Shown: positions 49,426-58,633, counted from the first letter of the stretch. The stretch is 64,000 bases of DNA from JAJPHW01 sp963771505 (GCA_963771505.1 CAVYTO010000005.1:124001-188000); one strand, 5' to 3'. Notes: generated by a model not told the origin, from the letters alone. Translations and numbers: made by a program.

Positions 49426-51429
49426 ATGCATAAGAAACCGACGGTCCTGACTATCGCCGCTGTGCTCTCCCTTGGCACTCTTCTCGTACCGCACCCGAAT
49501 GCTCTCGGCAAAAAGAAATCAGACCCTTCGCTCACATCGATGTCAGAACAGCAACGCGCCGTCCATGCGCTCAATCGCCTCACATTTGGGCCGCGTCCCG
49601 GCGAAATCGAACGGGTTTCGGCGATGGGCGTCGATAAATGGATTGACCAACAGCTTCATCCGGAAAGAATATCCAACGACGCTCTCGACGCGCGGTTGGC
49701 TCCCCTGCTCACCTTGCGCATGAACTCGCGGCAGCTTGCCCAGTCGTTTCCGTCCGGTCCATTCATTAAGGGAGTCGTGGATGGCCGCATTTCGATGCCC
49801 AACGATCCCGCAGAGCGGGCGGTTTACCAAATGGCAATCGCGCGTTACGAGAATAAGCAGGAGCGCAAACAAGCTGCCCAGCTTCAACCCGCCAAGGCTA
49901 CAGCTGGAGGAGATTCGGGGTCGTTCGCTCCGGATTTCGCGCCATCTTCGAATCAAGGCGATACTGACTTCGCCAACTCCGAAGCTCGACGCTTGATCGG
50001 GATGGCGCCTGAACAACGCCTCAACGAAGTACTGAAGCTTTCCACATCTCAGCAGCGCGATTTGATTGATGAGACCAAGGGCGAACAACGTGAAAAGATT
50101 CTCGACGGCATGCCGCCGCAACAAAAAGAAATTCTTGAAGCGTTGAATAATCCTCAGCAGGTCGTAAACGACGAACTATTTCAAGGCAAGTTGCTGCGCG
50201 CCGTTTACGGCGAGCGCCAGCTTGAAGAAGTGATGACCGATTTCTGGTTCAACCACTTCAACGTTTTCATCGGCAAGGGCGCGGACCGTTACATGATCAC
50301 CGACTATGAGCGCGACGTGATTCGCCCGCATGCTCTGGGCAAATTCGAAGACCTTCTTGTGGCCACCGCGCAAAGTCCGGCCATGCTTTTCTATCTCGAC
50401 AACTGGCAGAGCGTTGGCCCGAACTCTGACGTCGCGAACGGAATTCCCAAGCGCAACAATGGCAATTGGAAAAAACGCGCCAAGCAGACCGGTCCTGTGC
50501 GCTTGTCGAAAGGCAAGCGCAACGGGCTTAACGAAAACTATGGCCGCGAATTGATGGAACTTCACACCCTCGGCGTGAATGGCGGCTACAGCCAAAAAGA
50601 TGTGACCGAAGTCGCGAAAGTGCTGACCGGTTGGACGCTGAAGCAGCCCGCGCAGGGCGGCGATTTCCAGTTCGACGAGCGCATGCACGAGCCCGGTGAA
50701 AAGCTTGTGCTCGGCCATCGCATTAAACCGAATGGCGAAAAAGAAGGTTACGAGGTCCTGCACATACTCGCTCACAATCCTGCCACCGCAAAATTTGTTT
50801 GCAACAAGCTGGCCATTCGATTCGTGTCCGACGATCCGCCGACCGCTTTGGTCGAGCGCATGACGGAAACATTTTTGAAGAAAGATGGCGACATTCGGGA
50901 AGTCTTGACGACGATGCTGAAATCGCCCGAATTCTGGACGCCATCCGCCTATCGCGCGAAAGTAAAAACTCCGCTGGAATTTGTAGCGTCCGCGGCGCGC
51001 GCCAGCGGATCGGACATCACCAACGCGACGCCGATTGTTAGACAGTTGCAAAATATGGGCATGCCGCTTTACGGGATGCAGCCGCCGACGGGCTATCCGA
51101 TGAAAGCCGATGCGTGGGTCAGTTCTTCCGCGCTTCTGGGCCGCATGAATTTCTCGCTCGCGCTCGCTTCCGGAAAAATGCGCGGCACGCAACCTGATTG
51201 GCCAACCGTGATGGGCCAGAATGCACCCATTGGCGATGCTCAAACACTGGCTTCGCTTGAAAGTTCGTTATTGGCCGGCGATGTATCGAAGCAAACTCAC
51301 GACACCATCACAACGCAACTGCAAGACCCGAAAACCAACCCAAGCAAACCGAACGGCCCGAAGCCGACAAATAACGTGCCAACGATTGCAGGTCTGCTGT
51401 TAGGCTCGCCCGAGTTTCAGAGGAGATAA
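49426..51429 (+). CDS. DUF1800 family secreted protein
   Basis: 667 residues, signal peptide LTIAAVLSLGTLLVPHPNAL. DUF1800 starts with HALNRLTFGPRPGEIERV (about 47-64) and WIDQQLHPERIS, and includes ERQLEEVMTDFWFNHFNVFI (about 263-282), NENYGRELMELHTLGVNGGY (about 366-385) and VAKVLTGWTL. A disordered Gln/Lys/Ala-rich insert occupies about 140-180. Usually paired with a DUF1501 protein, here starting 3 bp downstream. Function of the pair is unknown; an exported multi-subunit role is likely. Confidence 0.93.
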   Translation: MHKKPTVLTIAAVLSLGTLLVPHPNALGKKKSDPSLTSMSEQQRAVHALNRLTFGPRPGEIERVSAMGVDKWIDQQLHPERISNDALDARLAPLLTLRMNSRQLAQSFPSGPFIKGVVDGRISMPNDPAERAVYQMAIARYENKQERKQAAQLQPAKATAGGDSGSFAPDFAPSSNQGDTDFANSEARRLIGMAPEQRLNEVLKLSTSQQRDLIDETKGEQREKILDGMPPQQKEILEALNNPQQVVNDELFQGKLLRAVYGERQLEEVMTDFWFNHFNVFIGKGADRYMITDYERDVIRPHALGKFEDLLVATAQSPAMLFYLDNWQSVGPNSDVANGIPKRNNGNWKKRAKQTGPVRLSKGKRNGLNENYGRELMELHTLGVNGGYSQKDVTEVAKVLTGWTLKQPAQGGDFQFDERMHEPGEKLVLGHRIKPNGEKEGYEVLHILAHNPATAKFVCNKLAIRFVSDDPPTALVERMTETFLKKDGDIREVLTTMLKSPEFWTPSAYRAKVKTPLEFVASAARASGSDITNATPIVRQLQNMGMPLYGMQPPTGYPMKADAWVSSSALLGRMNFSLALASGKMRGTQPDWPTVMGQNAPIGDAQTLASLESSLLAGDVSKQTHDTITTQLQDPKTNPSKPNGPKPTNNVPTIAGLLLGSPEFQRR

Positions 51430-51432
51430 GTC

Positions 51433-52686
51433 ATGTCGATCACGCGCCGTATCTTCATGCGTAACAGCGCACTCGCCGTTGTCGGAACATCGGTGGTTCC
51501 CGCGTTCCTCACTCGTGCTGTTCATGCCGCGCAAACGCTCGGGGTTGCGAACAAGCGTTTGGTCGTAATTTTCCAGCGCGGAGCCGCCGACGGCCTGAAC
51601 ATTGTTGTGCCTCACGGCGAAGCTGCCTATTACGGCATGCGGCCTTCGATCAACATTCCGCGCAACGCCGTGCTTGATCTCGACGGCTTTTTCGGACTGC
51701 ATCCGGCCATGGCGTCGTTCCAACCGCTGTGGAACCAGCGCCAGCTTGCCATCGTCCACGCTGCCGGTTCGCCTGACGCAACCCGTTCGCACTTCGACGC
51801 GCAGGACTTTATGGAATCCGGCACGCCCGGTGTGAAAGCCACCGAGGACGGATGGCTCAACCGTACCTTGCGCGACCTGCCGCCGCAGCTCGCATCGAAA
51901 GCTGACGCGCCTTTTCGCGCCATCGCTCTCAGTCCGTCGTTGCCGCGCATTCTTTCAGGGCAGCAACCCGCCGTGGCTATCAACAACATCAACGACTTCG
52001 GAGTAGGCGGAAACAACCGCAACGTCTCGCCGATGTCGAATACTTTTGAGGCGATGTATGACCACTCTTCCGATGCCGTGCTTCACGGCACCGGACAGGA
52101 AACTTTCGAAGCGGTAAAAATGTTGAAGGCCGCTGATCCGGCAAAGTACACACCCGCTCCCAACGCGGTCTATCCGAAGGGCCATTTCGCCGACAGCCTT
52201 AAGCAGCTTGCCCAACTGATCAAAGCTAACCTCGGTGTGCGCATCGCTTTCGCCGACATCGGCGGATGGGACCATCACGTTAATGAAGGCAGCACGCAGG
52301 GCCAGATCGCCAATGTACTCGGCGAATTCTCGCAGTCTCTCTCAGCCTTCTGGACTGATCTGGGCGACCTCGGCGAAGACACCGTCGTCGTGACCATGTC
52401 CGAATTCGGACGCACCGCCCGCGAAAACGGCAATCGCGGCACCGATCACGGCCACGCAAACGTCATGTTCGTTCTGGGCGGTCCGGTCAAGGGCGGCAAA
52501 GTCTACGGATGCTGGCCCGGCCTCGACCAATCCCAACTTTACGAAGGCCGCGACCTCGCCGTCACCACCGACTTCCGCCAGGTGCTGGGCGAAGCAGTAT
52601 CGCTGCATTTGGGCAACAAAGATTTAGGGGAGGTGTTTCCCGGGTTTGACGGGCAGCAGGGGAAATTCTTGAGGTATTTGGTGTAA
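51433..52686 (+). CDS. DUF1501 family Tat-exported protein
   Basis: 417 residues. Twin-arginine type signal TRRIFMRNSALAVVGTS at the N-terminus. DUF1501 (sulfatase-like fold): RLVVIFQRGAADGLNIVVPH, SPDATRSHFDAQDFMESGTP, FADIGGWDHHVNEGSTQGQI (about 274-293), VVTMSEFGRTARENGNRGTD followed by HGHANVMFVLGG. Metal-ligand-like residues (D, H, HG) are conserved. Second gene of the DUF1800-DUF1501 operon. Confidence 0.93.
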   Translation: MSITRRIFMRNSALAVVGTSVVPAFLTRAVHAAQTLGVANKRLVVIFQRGAADGLNIVVPHGEAAYYGMRPSINIPRNAVLDLDGFFGLHPAMASFQPLWNQRQLAIVHAAGSPDATRSHFDAQDFMESGTPGVKATEDGWLNRTLRDLPPQLASKADAPFRAIALSPSLPRILSGQQPAVAINNINDFGVGGNNRNVSPMSNTFEAMYDHSSDAVLHGTGQETFEAVKMLKAADPAKYTPAPNAVYPKGHFADSLKQLAQLIKANLGVRIAFADIGGWDHHVNEGSTQGQIANVLGEFSQSLSAFWTDLGDLGEDTVVVTMSEFGRTARENGNRGTDHGHANVMFVLGGPVKGGKVYGCWPGLDQSQLYEGRDLAVTTDFRQVLGEAVSLHLGNKDLGEVFPGFDGQQGKFLRYLV

Positions 52687-52739
52687 AGCAGACTGGCCGG
52701 AACCGACCTAGACAAATCTTGACTATTAGGTCAGTGGTG

Positions 52740-52769
52740 CCCAGCTTTGCAAAATGCGCAAAACTGGGG
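52740..52769 (+). terminator. Hairpin after the DUF1800-DUF1501 operon
   Basis: CCCAG-C-TTTGC at 52740-52750 pairs with GCAAA-A-CTGGG at 52758-52768, one mismatch and a 7-nt loop. No U-run follows, so factor-independent termination is uncertain. Confidence 0.4.
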
Positions 52770-52824
52770 CAGCCTTTGTCGTGGTGGATCACAAGTTAAG
52801 GGCGACCGGCTTAAGTGACTGGAC

Positions 52825-53133
52825 TCACAACTCCACCATCACATCTTCATCGTCAATTTTCACCGGATACACCGCAACCTTCGCGTTCGGATTGTGCGAG
52901 GCTTCGCCGGTCTTCGGGTCGAACTGCCATCCATGCCACGGGCATACGACTTTGTTGCCCTCGATCACACCTTGTCCGAGTGGGCCACCGCGATGCAAGC
53001 AGACGTTGTCCATCGCGCTGATGGTGCCATTCACGTTGGCGACGCACACGGTCTTGCCGTCACAGGTAAACTCTCTAGCCTCGCCCTCGGCAGGCAATTC
53101 AGACACCGCGCCTAATTTCACATAATTTGGCAT
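52825..53133 (-). CDS. Rieske [2Fe-2S] ferredoxin-like protein
   Basis: 102 residues from ATG 53133; a longer frame is poor. The two cluster-binding boxes are CLHRGGPLGQG (C-x-H) and CPWHGWQFDPKTG (C-x2-H). Length and layout match NirD/dioxygenase-ferredoxin-type small Rieske proteins that deliver electrons to partner oxygenases or reductases. No partner gene is adjacent. Confidence 0.93.
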   Translation of the reverse strand: MPNYVKLGAVSELPAEGEAREFTCDGKTVCVANVNGTISAMDNVCLHRGGPLGQGVIEGNKVVCPWHGWQFDPKTGEASHNPNAKVAVYPVKIDDEDVMVEL

Positions 53134-53229
53134 TTCGATCCCAAGTCTAGTTTTCGCAGTCGATCCGGTCAACGCAAAGCGTTCCTCGTCGCTTGCAAAC
53201 CGCTTTCAATTCGTGCACCCTCGTTGTGA

Positions 53230-54498
53230 ATGCAACGGTCCCGGGGTGACTACACTTCGATCTGCTCGTCCCCTTACTGGATCGCCCTCGCCGCACTGCT
53301 CATCCGAGTCGCGTGGATATTCATCGCCCACACCTACCGCTTTAAAATCGACGCGGGAAATTTTGGCTTCGGCTTTGAGATGGGACGCATCGGCAACTCC
53401 CTCGCACTCGGCCACGGCTTCAGCAGCCCATTCGACGGCAACACCGGATCGACGGCATGGGAGCCGCCGGTTTATCCGTTTCTCATCGCGGGAGTGTTCA
53501 AGTTGCTTGGCGTCTACTCGCGGGCGTCGGCAATCGCGCTGCTGAGTTTGAGCAGTCTGTTTTCGGCCCTAACTTGTATCCCGACCTATCTCATTGCAAG
53601 ACGCTGTTTTGATCGAAGAATCGCCTGCTGGAGCGCGTCGGCCTGGGCTGTGCTTCCGCCAATCATTTTCTGGTGCACCCGCTGGGTCTGGGAAACCAGC
53701 CTGACTGCGCTGATTCTCGCCGCGCTTTTCTGGTTGACTTTATTTCTGCAAGAAGCAGGAAATCCCGGCCCCTGGCTGGGATGGGGCGTGCTTTGGGGCG
53801 TTGCCGCACTCACCAATCCATCGCTGCTTGCATTTTTGCCGGCGTCCGGATTGTGGGTGTGGAATCGCCGCGCCAAGATGGCTAAGCGATCTTTGGCCGG
53901 AGTGGCCGCGTCGGCAATGATTTTCTTAGCCTGCATCGCTCCCTGGATCGCTCGAAACCAGCGCGCAATGGGATCCCTCATTTTTATTCGCTCAAATTTT
54001 GGCGCTGAGCTGCGCTACGGAAATGGCCCCGGCGCGACCGGCGTTTGGATGGGCGACCTGCATCCGTCAAAAAGTCCTGAGCAATTGCAGAGATACCGCG
54101 AACTCGGCGAGCTGAACTACGTCGCCGAATGCAAGCGCGAAGCCATGGATTTCATTCGCCAGGATTACGGTCGATTCGTCCGACTCGATATCAAACGCTT
54201 CGTTTATTTCTGGGCGGGCCTTCCCCATCCAGATAAGACGCTAACCCAGTCGTTGCTGAAGAACGCGTGGGCGTTTGGCACTTCCCTTTTAGCTTTTTGG
54301 GGCTTGTGGAAAGCCTTCCGCAATGGCACACCTGCGGCTTCGCTTTTTCTGTGGCTGATCGTTTTTTTCCCTGCCATTTACTGCATCACTTTCCCCAGCC
54401 CACGCTATCGTCATCCGATCGAGCCTGAGCTTGCCATTCTCGTGGTTTACGCATTGGCTAAATCCCCACCCGCAGACCGTGAATTTTCGCGGAACTGA
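53230..54498 (+). CDS. GT39/ArnT-like multi-pass glycosyltransferase
   Basis: 422 residues with about nine predicted membrane helices. An acidic motif in the first periplasmic loop (KIDAGNFGFGFEMGRIGNSL) and the second with ALGHGFSSPFDGNTGSTAWE-PPVYPF match PMT_2-type transferases that use polyprenyl-phosphate sugars. Periplasmic loop NFGAELRYGNGPGATGVWMG is also typical. The acceptor is unknown. Start ATG 53230 has no strong ribosome site. Confidence 0.82.
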   Translation: MQRSRGDYTSICSSPYWIALAALLIRVAWIFIAHTYRFKIDAGNFGFGFEMGRIGNSLALGHGFSSPFDGNTGSTAWEPPVYPFLIAGVFKLLGVYSRASAIALLSLSSLFSALTCIPTYLIARRCFDRRIACWSASAWAVLPPIIFWCTRWVWETSLTALILAALFWLTLFLQEAGNPGPWLGWGVLWGVAALTNPSLLAFLPASGLWVWNRRAKMAKRSLAGVAASAMIFLACIAPWIARNQRAMGSLIFIRSNFGAELRYGNGPGATGVWMGDLHPSKSPEQLQRYRELGELNYVAECKREAMDFIRQDYGRFVRLDIKRFVYFWAGLPHPDKTLTQSLLKNAWAFGTSLLAFWGLWKAFRNGTPAASLFLWLIVFFPAIYCITFPSPRYRHPIEPELAILVVYALAKSPPADREFSRN

Positions 54499-54591
54499 TC
54501 CCTCTGCTTCTCCGTACCACGTTTAGCCGAGACCGAAGCCGCTCACGTCTTCGCAACTGGCGCGTCTATAACGTGTCCGAACGGAGATGTT

Positions 54592-55467
54592 ATGAAACTT
54601 TCGCGGTCATTCCTATTACGCAATCTGGCGCTTTCCTGCATTTGTTCGCTGGCTCTGCCTGCAATTCCGGCGGTCGCGTCCGATCATAGCGGCGAACTAT
54701 CTGAGGAATTTCACCAGACCTATCCGCTTCCGGCGGATGGCCGCGTCGAACTCGATAACATCAACGGCTCAGTCCACATCACCGGATGGGATCGCAACGA
54801 GGTCAAAGTCGACGCCGTGAAGTATGCTCACACGAAAGAACGCCTCGATGAAGTCAAAATCAAGGTCGAGCCCTTAAGCAGTTCAATTTCGATAGCCACG
54901 GAATATCCGCACCATGATTTGACTTTCAACCGCTTCGGCCACAACAATCCAGCGACGGTCGACTACACGATCACAGTTCCACGCCACGCGCGCCTCGATG
55001 AAATCAAGCTGGTGAATGGCGCTTTGGATATTCGCGACGTTAGCGGCGAAGTGCACGGCTCCAGCGTGAATGGATCGGTTAGCGCGCATGCCGTGGAATC
55101 GCGTCTCGAGCTATCGACCGTAAACAGCCGCGCGGAGGTGGAATTCGCTAAGCTGTCCGGTGAAGCGGAAATCTCTTCGGTGAATGGCGCGGTCTTCGTC
55201 ACGCTGCCTTCCGACGCCAAGGCGGATATCGAAGCATCCACTGTTTCGGGCGGAATCAGCAACGATTTCGGCTTGCGCACCACCGGCCACTGGGTGGGCC
55301 ATCAACTGGACGGTAAACTCGGGGGCGGCGGTACCCGCATAAAACTCTCTGACGTGAATGGCCGCATCGAAATTCACCATGCCAACGATGGCAAGCCGAT
55401 GAGTTCCGTGAAAGATCGTCAGGGAAAAGACAACGACGATAAGGATGATGACGACGATACGATCTAA
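54592..55467 (+). CDS. DUF4097 beta-helix-like secreted protein
   Basis: 291 residues. Signal peptide about 1-30 (SCICSLALPAIPAVASDHSG). Repeating beta strands typical of DUF4097 (VELDNINGSVHITGWDRNEV, LDIRDVSGEVHGSSVNGSVS, AEISSVNGAVFVTLPSDAKA), each unit about 20 residues. It ends in an acidic Asp-rich tail (DDKDDDDDTI). ATG has GGAG 7 bp upstream. A second DUF4097 gene is at 62584. Role unknown; surface exposure is inferred. Confidence 0.85.
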   Translation: MKLSRSFLLRNLALSCICSLALPAIPAVASDHSGELSEEFHQTYPLPADGRVELDNINGSVHITGWDRNEVKVDAVKYAHTKERLDEVKIKVEPLSSSISIATEYPHHDLTFNRFGHNNPATVDYTITVPRHARLDEIKLVNGALDIRDVSGEVHGSSVNGSVSAHAVESRLELSTVNSRAEVEFAKLSGEAEISSVNGAVFVTLPSDAKADIEASTVSGGISNDFGLRTTGHWVGHQLDGKLGGGGTRIKLSDVNGRIEIHHANDGKPMSSVKDRQGKDNDDKDDDDDTI

Positions 55468-55516
55468 GCGCAGTCGTTTGTCGAATTCTTAGCCGGCCCG
55501 TCGACGACGCAGTCGG

Positions 55517-56272
55517 CTATTTCATACCTTCGAGTATCGATCCGACGATTCCGCCAACCACTCCACCCTGCGTTGCTTCTGACGAAGGCCGCGGCATATA
55601 CTCCATCAGCTTGTGGGCCAGCTTAGCGATGGGCAGGGTCTGCAGCCAAACTTTTCCCGGACCAGTCAGAGACGCCAGAAAGATTCCGTCGCCGCCGAAG
55701 ATCATGTTCTTGATTCCGGGCACAGTCGTGATCTGAAACGACATGTTCGACTGAAACGCTCCAACGTGTCCGGGATGCACCCGCAGCGTTTCTCCCGGCT
55801 GCAGCTCTTTTACAACCAGTTCGCCAGAAAGTTCAAGCCATGCCGTGCCTTGTCCGCTCACTCGTTGCAAGAGAAATCCGTCGCCGCCAAAAATGCCCGC
55901 ACCCAGCGATTGCTGGAACCCGACTCCAACTTGAATCTGCGGAGTGGCGCACAAGAATCCGTGCCGGTGAATCATGTATTCGTGTCCCGCTCCGACTTCA
56001 ACGGGAACGATATGTCCGGGCAGCTTGGTCGCAAACGCCAATTCGCCGCGGCTTCCCGATGCCCGATATTCGGTCATGAAAAGCGTTCCGCCTCCCGCAA
56101 CCCGCTTGAAGACTCCGAATATTCCACCGCCTCCGCCCAACTGCGTGTGCGTTGTCATCTGGATCGAACTACTCATCCACGATAGTTCTCCCGCTTCCGA
56201 AATAACCGACTCGTTCGGGTCGAGAACGAATTCGAGCACGGGCATGGTGGTGCCAATAATGCTGCTTTGCAT
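55517..56272 (-). CDS. AIM24/TIGR00266 family protein
   Basis: 251 residues from ATG 56272 (AGGAG seven bases upstream; TTG 56278 is an alternative). Internal repeats with Gly-rich turns: MPVLEFVLDPNESVISEAGE, GGGGIFGVFKRVAGGGTLFM, ATKLPGHIVPVEVGAGHEYM, FGGDGFLLQRVSGQGTAWLE. This is the tryptophan RNA-binding attenuator-like fold of AIM24. The C-terminus GGVVGGIVGSILEGMK is glycine-rich. Cellular function unknown. Confidence 0.9.
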   Translation of the reverse strand: MQSSIIGTTMPVLEFVLDPNESVISEAGELSWMSSSIQMTTHTQLGGGGGIFGVFKRVAGGGTLFMTEYRASGSRGELAFATKLPGHIVPVEVGAGHEYMIHRHGFLCATPQIQVGVGFQQSLGAGIFGGDGFLLQRVSGQGTAWLELSGELVVKELQPGETLRVHPGHVGAFQSNMSFQITTVPGIKNMIFGGDGIFLASLTGPGKVWLQTLPIAKLAHKLMEYMPRPSSEATQGGVVGGIVGSILEGMK

Positions 56273-56341
56273 GATCAACTCCTGAATTTAGGATTGCGGA
56301 CAGCGGACTCGCGATTAAGTATATAGCCGATGGATATCCGC

Positions 56342-56619
56342 TCAAGGTCGAGCGAAAGGCGGGGCCGCGTCCTCGATGCGGAACGCTGCGGATATTTCTG
56401 AAGGCCCGGTATCAGTACACCAAAGCGCATACCCGTCAATCAAACGCCTCGCCGAGGGCTTTGGCAGAGGTTTCGAAATTTTACGAGTTACGTTCACGTA
56501 AAGGTGCGATCCCGCCACAACTCCATGAGAGGTTCTTTGGCAATGTCGTGTTTCCGGTGCGCGTCAACATCGTGGGCATAGATCAACACGTTGGTGTCGA
56601 CGAACGTCTTAGCGCTCAT
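56342..56619 (-). pseudogene. VapC-like PIN-domain toxin, disrupted
   Basis: From ATG 56619: SAKTFVDTNVLIYAHDVDAH then IAKEPLMELWRDRT, the N-terminal PIN motif with its first acidic residue (FVDTN). The frame then stops at TGA 56494-56496. A shifted frame continues as YVNVTRKISKPLPKPSARRL and SEISAAFRIEDAA until TGA at 56342-56344. The stretch expected between RDRT and FYVNVTRK is missing, and the C-terminal catalytic half is lost. So the gene is dead. It overlaps the end of the antitoxin frame. Confidence 0.75.
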
Positions 56620-56851
56620 GCCATTCGTCCCGGATGCCGGCGATCACGCCGCCCAGGTGAAAACCTTGATCGAGAGCCGCAGTTGCATAGCGCTCGGCGC
56701 GGTTCTAAGCTTCGTCTTCGCCGATTAGTCGGATAATCTCTTGAGCCAGCACCCCGCTAATCGAGGATCCTCGCCGTGCAGCTAATATCTTGACCTCGCG
56801 AATCAATTCCTGGCCCAAGCTGAGAGTCACGTTCTGTTTTAAGGTAGCCAC
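56609..56851 (-). pseudogene. Ribbon-helix-helix antitoxin with in-frame TAG
   Basis: From GTG 56851: VATLKQNVTLSLGQELIREV then KILAARRGSSISGVLAQEII, a ribbon-helix-helix antitoxin. A TAG at 56705-56707 ends it after 48 codons (RLIGEDEA). Reading through, the same frame continues NRAERYATAALDQGFHLGGV to a stop at 56609-56611, matching the usual C-terminal half that covers the toxin. The TAG replaces what is normally a Tyr codon (EAYxRA), so it is a nonsense mutation. Confidence 0.7.
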
Positions 56852-56863
56852 GTATATTACGTG
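56849..56863. promoter_or_regulatory. Operator-like palindrome of the antitoxin-toxin pair
   Basis: CACGTA-TAT-TACGTG, perfect 6-bp arms, overlapping the antitoxin start. Position and symmetry fit the autoregulatory site of a ribbon-helix-helix antitoxin. Confidence 0.5.
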
Positions 56864-56891
56864 TAGCGCGTAAACCTTTATTGCGCTCGAC

Positions 56892-57458
56892 CTACTTTTT
56901 TGGCCGCGATTCAGGCGGAACCAGCCCGGCTAAACGGTAATAGACCACCAGCTGTCCATAATGTTCGCCGTCATGTTCAACAAATCCCCAAGCCATGTCT
57001 CCAAAACGGTACTGACCGCTGCCGAACGGATCCGGGACTGCGGTGTCTAATCCCTTATCGCCACGCTGCTTGATCAGGTCGGCCCCTTCTGCGAAAGACT
57101 TCTTCACGAAAGCCACCACATCGGCCTTCGTCTTGTACTGCGCGCGGCTCGGATCGCCGGTCGGTTGCTTCTGCCCGGTTGCAGCATTGATGAAGTAATA
57201 GTTAGCTCCTGCGGCGTGGAGCACGCCTTCCGCAAAACTGCGCTGCGCCGGGGTCGGCTTGAAATCGTACTTGTCCTCAGGAAAGTCCTCTGCCATTGCC
57301 GTCAGCTTTCGGCCGATATCGTTCCAACTTTCGAGCAGCGCTTGCGAAGCCGCAGGTGCCGGCTTCATTTCCTTCTTCGCAGCATCCTGCGCGAAAATAT
57401 GCGGGATTGATGCTGCGGTCAATGCTAAGAACAAAAGCGCGGAGAAAATTCGTTTCAT
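56892..57458 (-). CDS. Secreted DinB-like protein
   Basis: 188 residues, signal peptide ALLFLALTAASIPHIFA. DinB fold: WNDIGRKLTAMAEDFPEDKY, AEGVLHAAGANYYFINAATG (first His) and WGFVEHDGEHYGQLVVYYRL (second and third His). Closely related to the next gene upstream; the two form a tandem pair. An extracytoplasmic DinB-fold protein of unknown role. Confidence 0.82.
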   Translation of the reverse strand: MKRIFSALLFLALTAASIPHIFAQDAAKKEMKPAPAASQALLESWNDIGRKLTAMAEDFPEDKYDFKPTPAQRSFAEGVLHAAGANYYFINAATGQKQPTGDPSRAQYKTKADVVAFVKKSFAEGADLIKQRGDKGLDTAVPDPFGSGQYRFGDMAWGFVEHDGEHYGQLVVYYRLAGLVPPESRPKK

Positions 57459-57503
57459 TTTGTTGCCTCCTTTGGATTACAGCTTGTTACGACGAAGCAC
57501 ATT

Positions 57504-58073
57504 CTACTTCTTGGGACGTGATTCCGGAGGCACAAGTCCTGCCAGCCGGTAATAGCCTACCAACTGCCCATAGTGCTCGCCGGAGTGCTCGATGAATCCC
57601 CAGGCCAGATCGGTGAAGTGATAAAGGTGTGGAGCGCCCACGTCCGGCATGATTTCATCCGCGCCTTTGTCGCCGCGTTGTGAGATCGCGTTCGCGCCGT
57701 CGGCAAAAGACTTTTTCACGAAAGCCACAACGTCCGCCTTAGTTTTGTAATCGGCGCGCTTGGGGTCGGCTTCGTGCGGCTTGCGGCCCGATGCAGCATC
57801 GACAAAGTAGACGTTCGTTCCTGCAACGTGCAGCAACTGCTCGGCAAAGCTGCGCTGGGCAGGCGTGAGTTTGAAATCATATTTGTCTTCGGGAAAATCT
57901 TCGGCCATGGCAGTAATTTTCCGGCCAATGTCGTTCCAGCTCTCCAGGCACGCGCCCGAGGAAGTGAGCACGGTTTTTGCCGTGTCCTTCTTGGCGGCGT
58001 CTTGCGCGAATACACTTGCACCCAAACTTGCGACCAACCCTAAAAACAGAAATGCGGGGAGAATTCTTTTCAT
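57504..58073 (-). CDS. Secreted DinB-like protein, paralogue
   Basis: 189 residues with signal peptide LFLGLVASLGASVFAQDA. Shares long blocks with its neighbour (ESWNDIGRKITAMAEDFPED; YDFKLTPAQRSFAEQLLHVA; YYRLAGLVPPESRPKK). Metal His positions are conserved (LLHVAG; FIEHSGEHYGQL). Most divergence is in the N-terminus and in the region after the first helix. A clear recent tandem duplication. Confidence 0.82.
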   Translation of the reverse strand: MKRILPAFLFLGLVASLGASVFAQDAAKKDTAKTVLTSSGACLESWNDIGRKITAMAEDFPEDKYDFKLTPAQRSFAEQLLHVAGTNVYFVDAASGRKPHEADPKRADYKTKADVVAFVKKSFADGANAISQRGDKGADEIMPDVGAPHLYHFTDLAWGFIEHSGEHYGQLVGYYRLAGLVPPESRPKK

Positions 58074-58190
58074 CTGCTGCTCCTTTCAAGCTCTCTGATC
58101 TTGCGGCACGGACATCTTAGACTTTGGAAGGGATGAGTGGATAGCAAGGAAATCCGCCGCGCGCCAGGCCGAGGATTTCTCGTCCACACT

Positions 58191-58255
58191 GTCATCCCGA
58201 CCGAGTCGGTTGATTCGCGCAGCGGATCAAACGGCCAGTGGAGGGACCTGCTGCT
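58191..58255 (+). repeat. Left arm of inverted repeat around GIY-YIG gene
   Basis: GTCATCCCGA at 58191-58200 and AGTGGAGGGACCTGCTGC at 58238-58255; both recur in inverted orientation at 58634-58699. The TCATCCCGA...GGGACCTGC layout is that of small repeats scattered widely in Acidobacteriota genomes (from memory, to be checked). Confidence 0.75.
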
Positions 58256-58315
58256 CGGGCTTCTTATACCACTCGGCCGCAAGATCCTCCCAAGTCGGGT
58301 TTGCCAGTGAATCAG

Positions 58316-58552
58316 CTATTCTTTCTTGATCCTGTTCCAGCGTTTCAGATGCTTCTCGCGATCAATTGCTTTGCCAACCGCATCGAACGCTTCAAAGTAC
58401 AGGAGACGATGACAGCGATATGTCTTCGTGAAACCCTCAATCAGATTGTTCCTGTGTTCGAAGACACGACGTTCAAGGTTGTTGGCCATGCCGATGTAGA
58501 GGGCGCGCGATTTGCTGGCCACCATGTAAACGGTGTAGTTGTGGTTTTTCAT
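58316..58552 (-). CDS. GIY-YIG nuclease-like protein
   Basis: 78 residues. The whole protein is one GIY-YIG domain: YTVYMVASKSRALYIGMANN (10 residues between the two half-motifs), the conserved Arg in NLERRVFEHRNN, then LLYFEAFDAVGKAIDREKHL with the catalytic Glu and ending KRWNRIKKE. Small stand-alone UvrC-like nucleases of this type are frequent in bacteria and often surrounded by short repeats. Here it lies inside a near-perfect inverted repeat. Confidence 0.88.
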   Translation of the reverse strand: MKNHNYTVYMVASKSRALYIGMANNLERRVFEHRNNLIEGFTKTYRCHRLLYFEAFDAVGKAIDREKHLKRWNRIKKE

Positions 58553-58633
58553 CGGAGCGCTCCCGCTGAAGATAGCGCGGGCTGACGTTCATCCGCTGCG
58601 ATGTGTGTCACAAGTTTCGGTGAAGAAAGCCCG

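Noticed and set aside
50176..51243. 355-codon open frame on the minus strand
   Set aside because: Antisense to the DUF1800 gene, Arg/His-rich with no domain.
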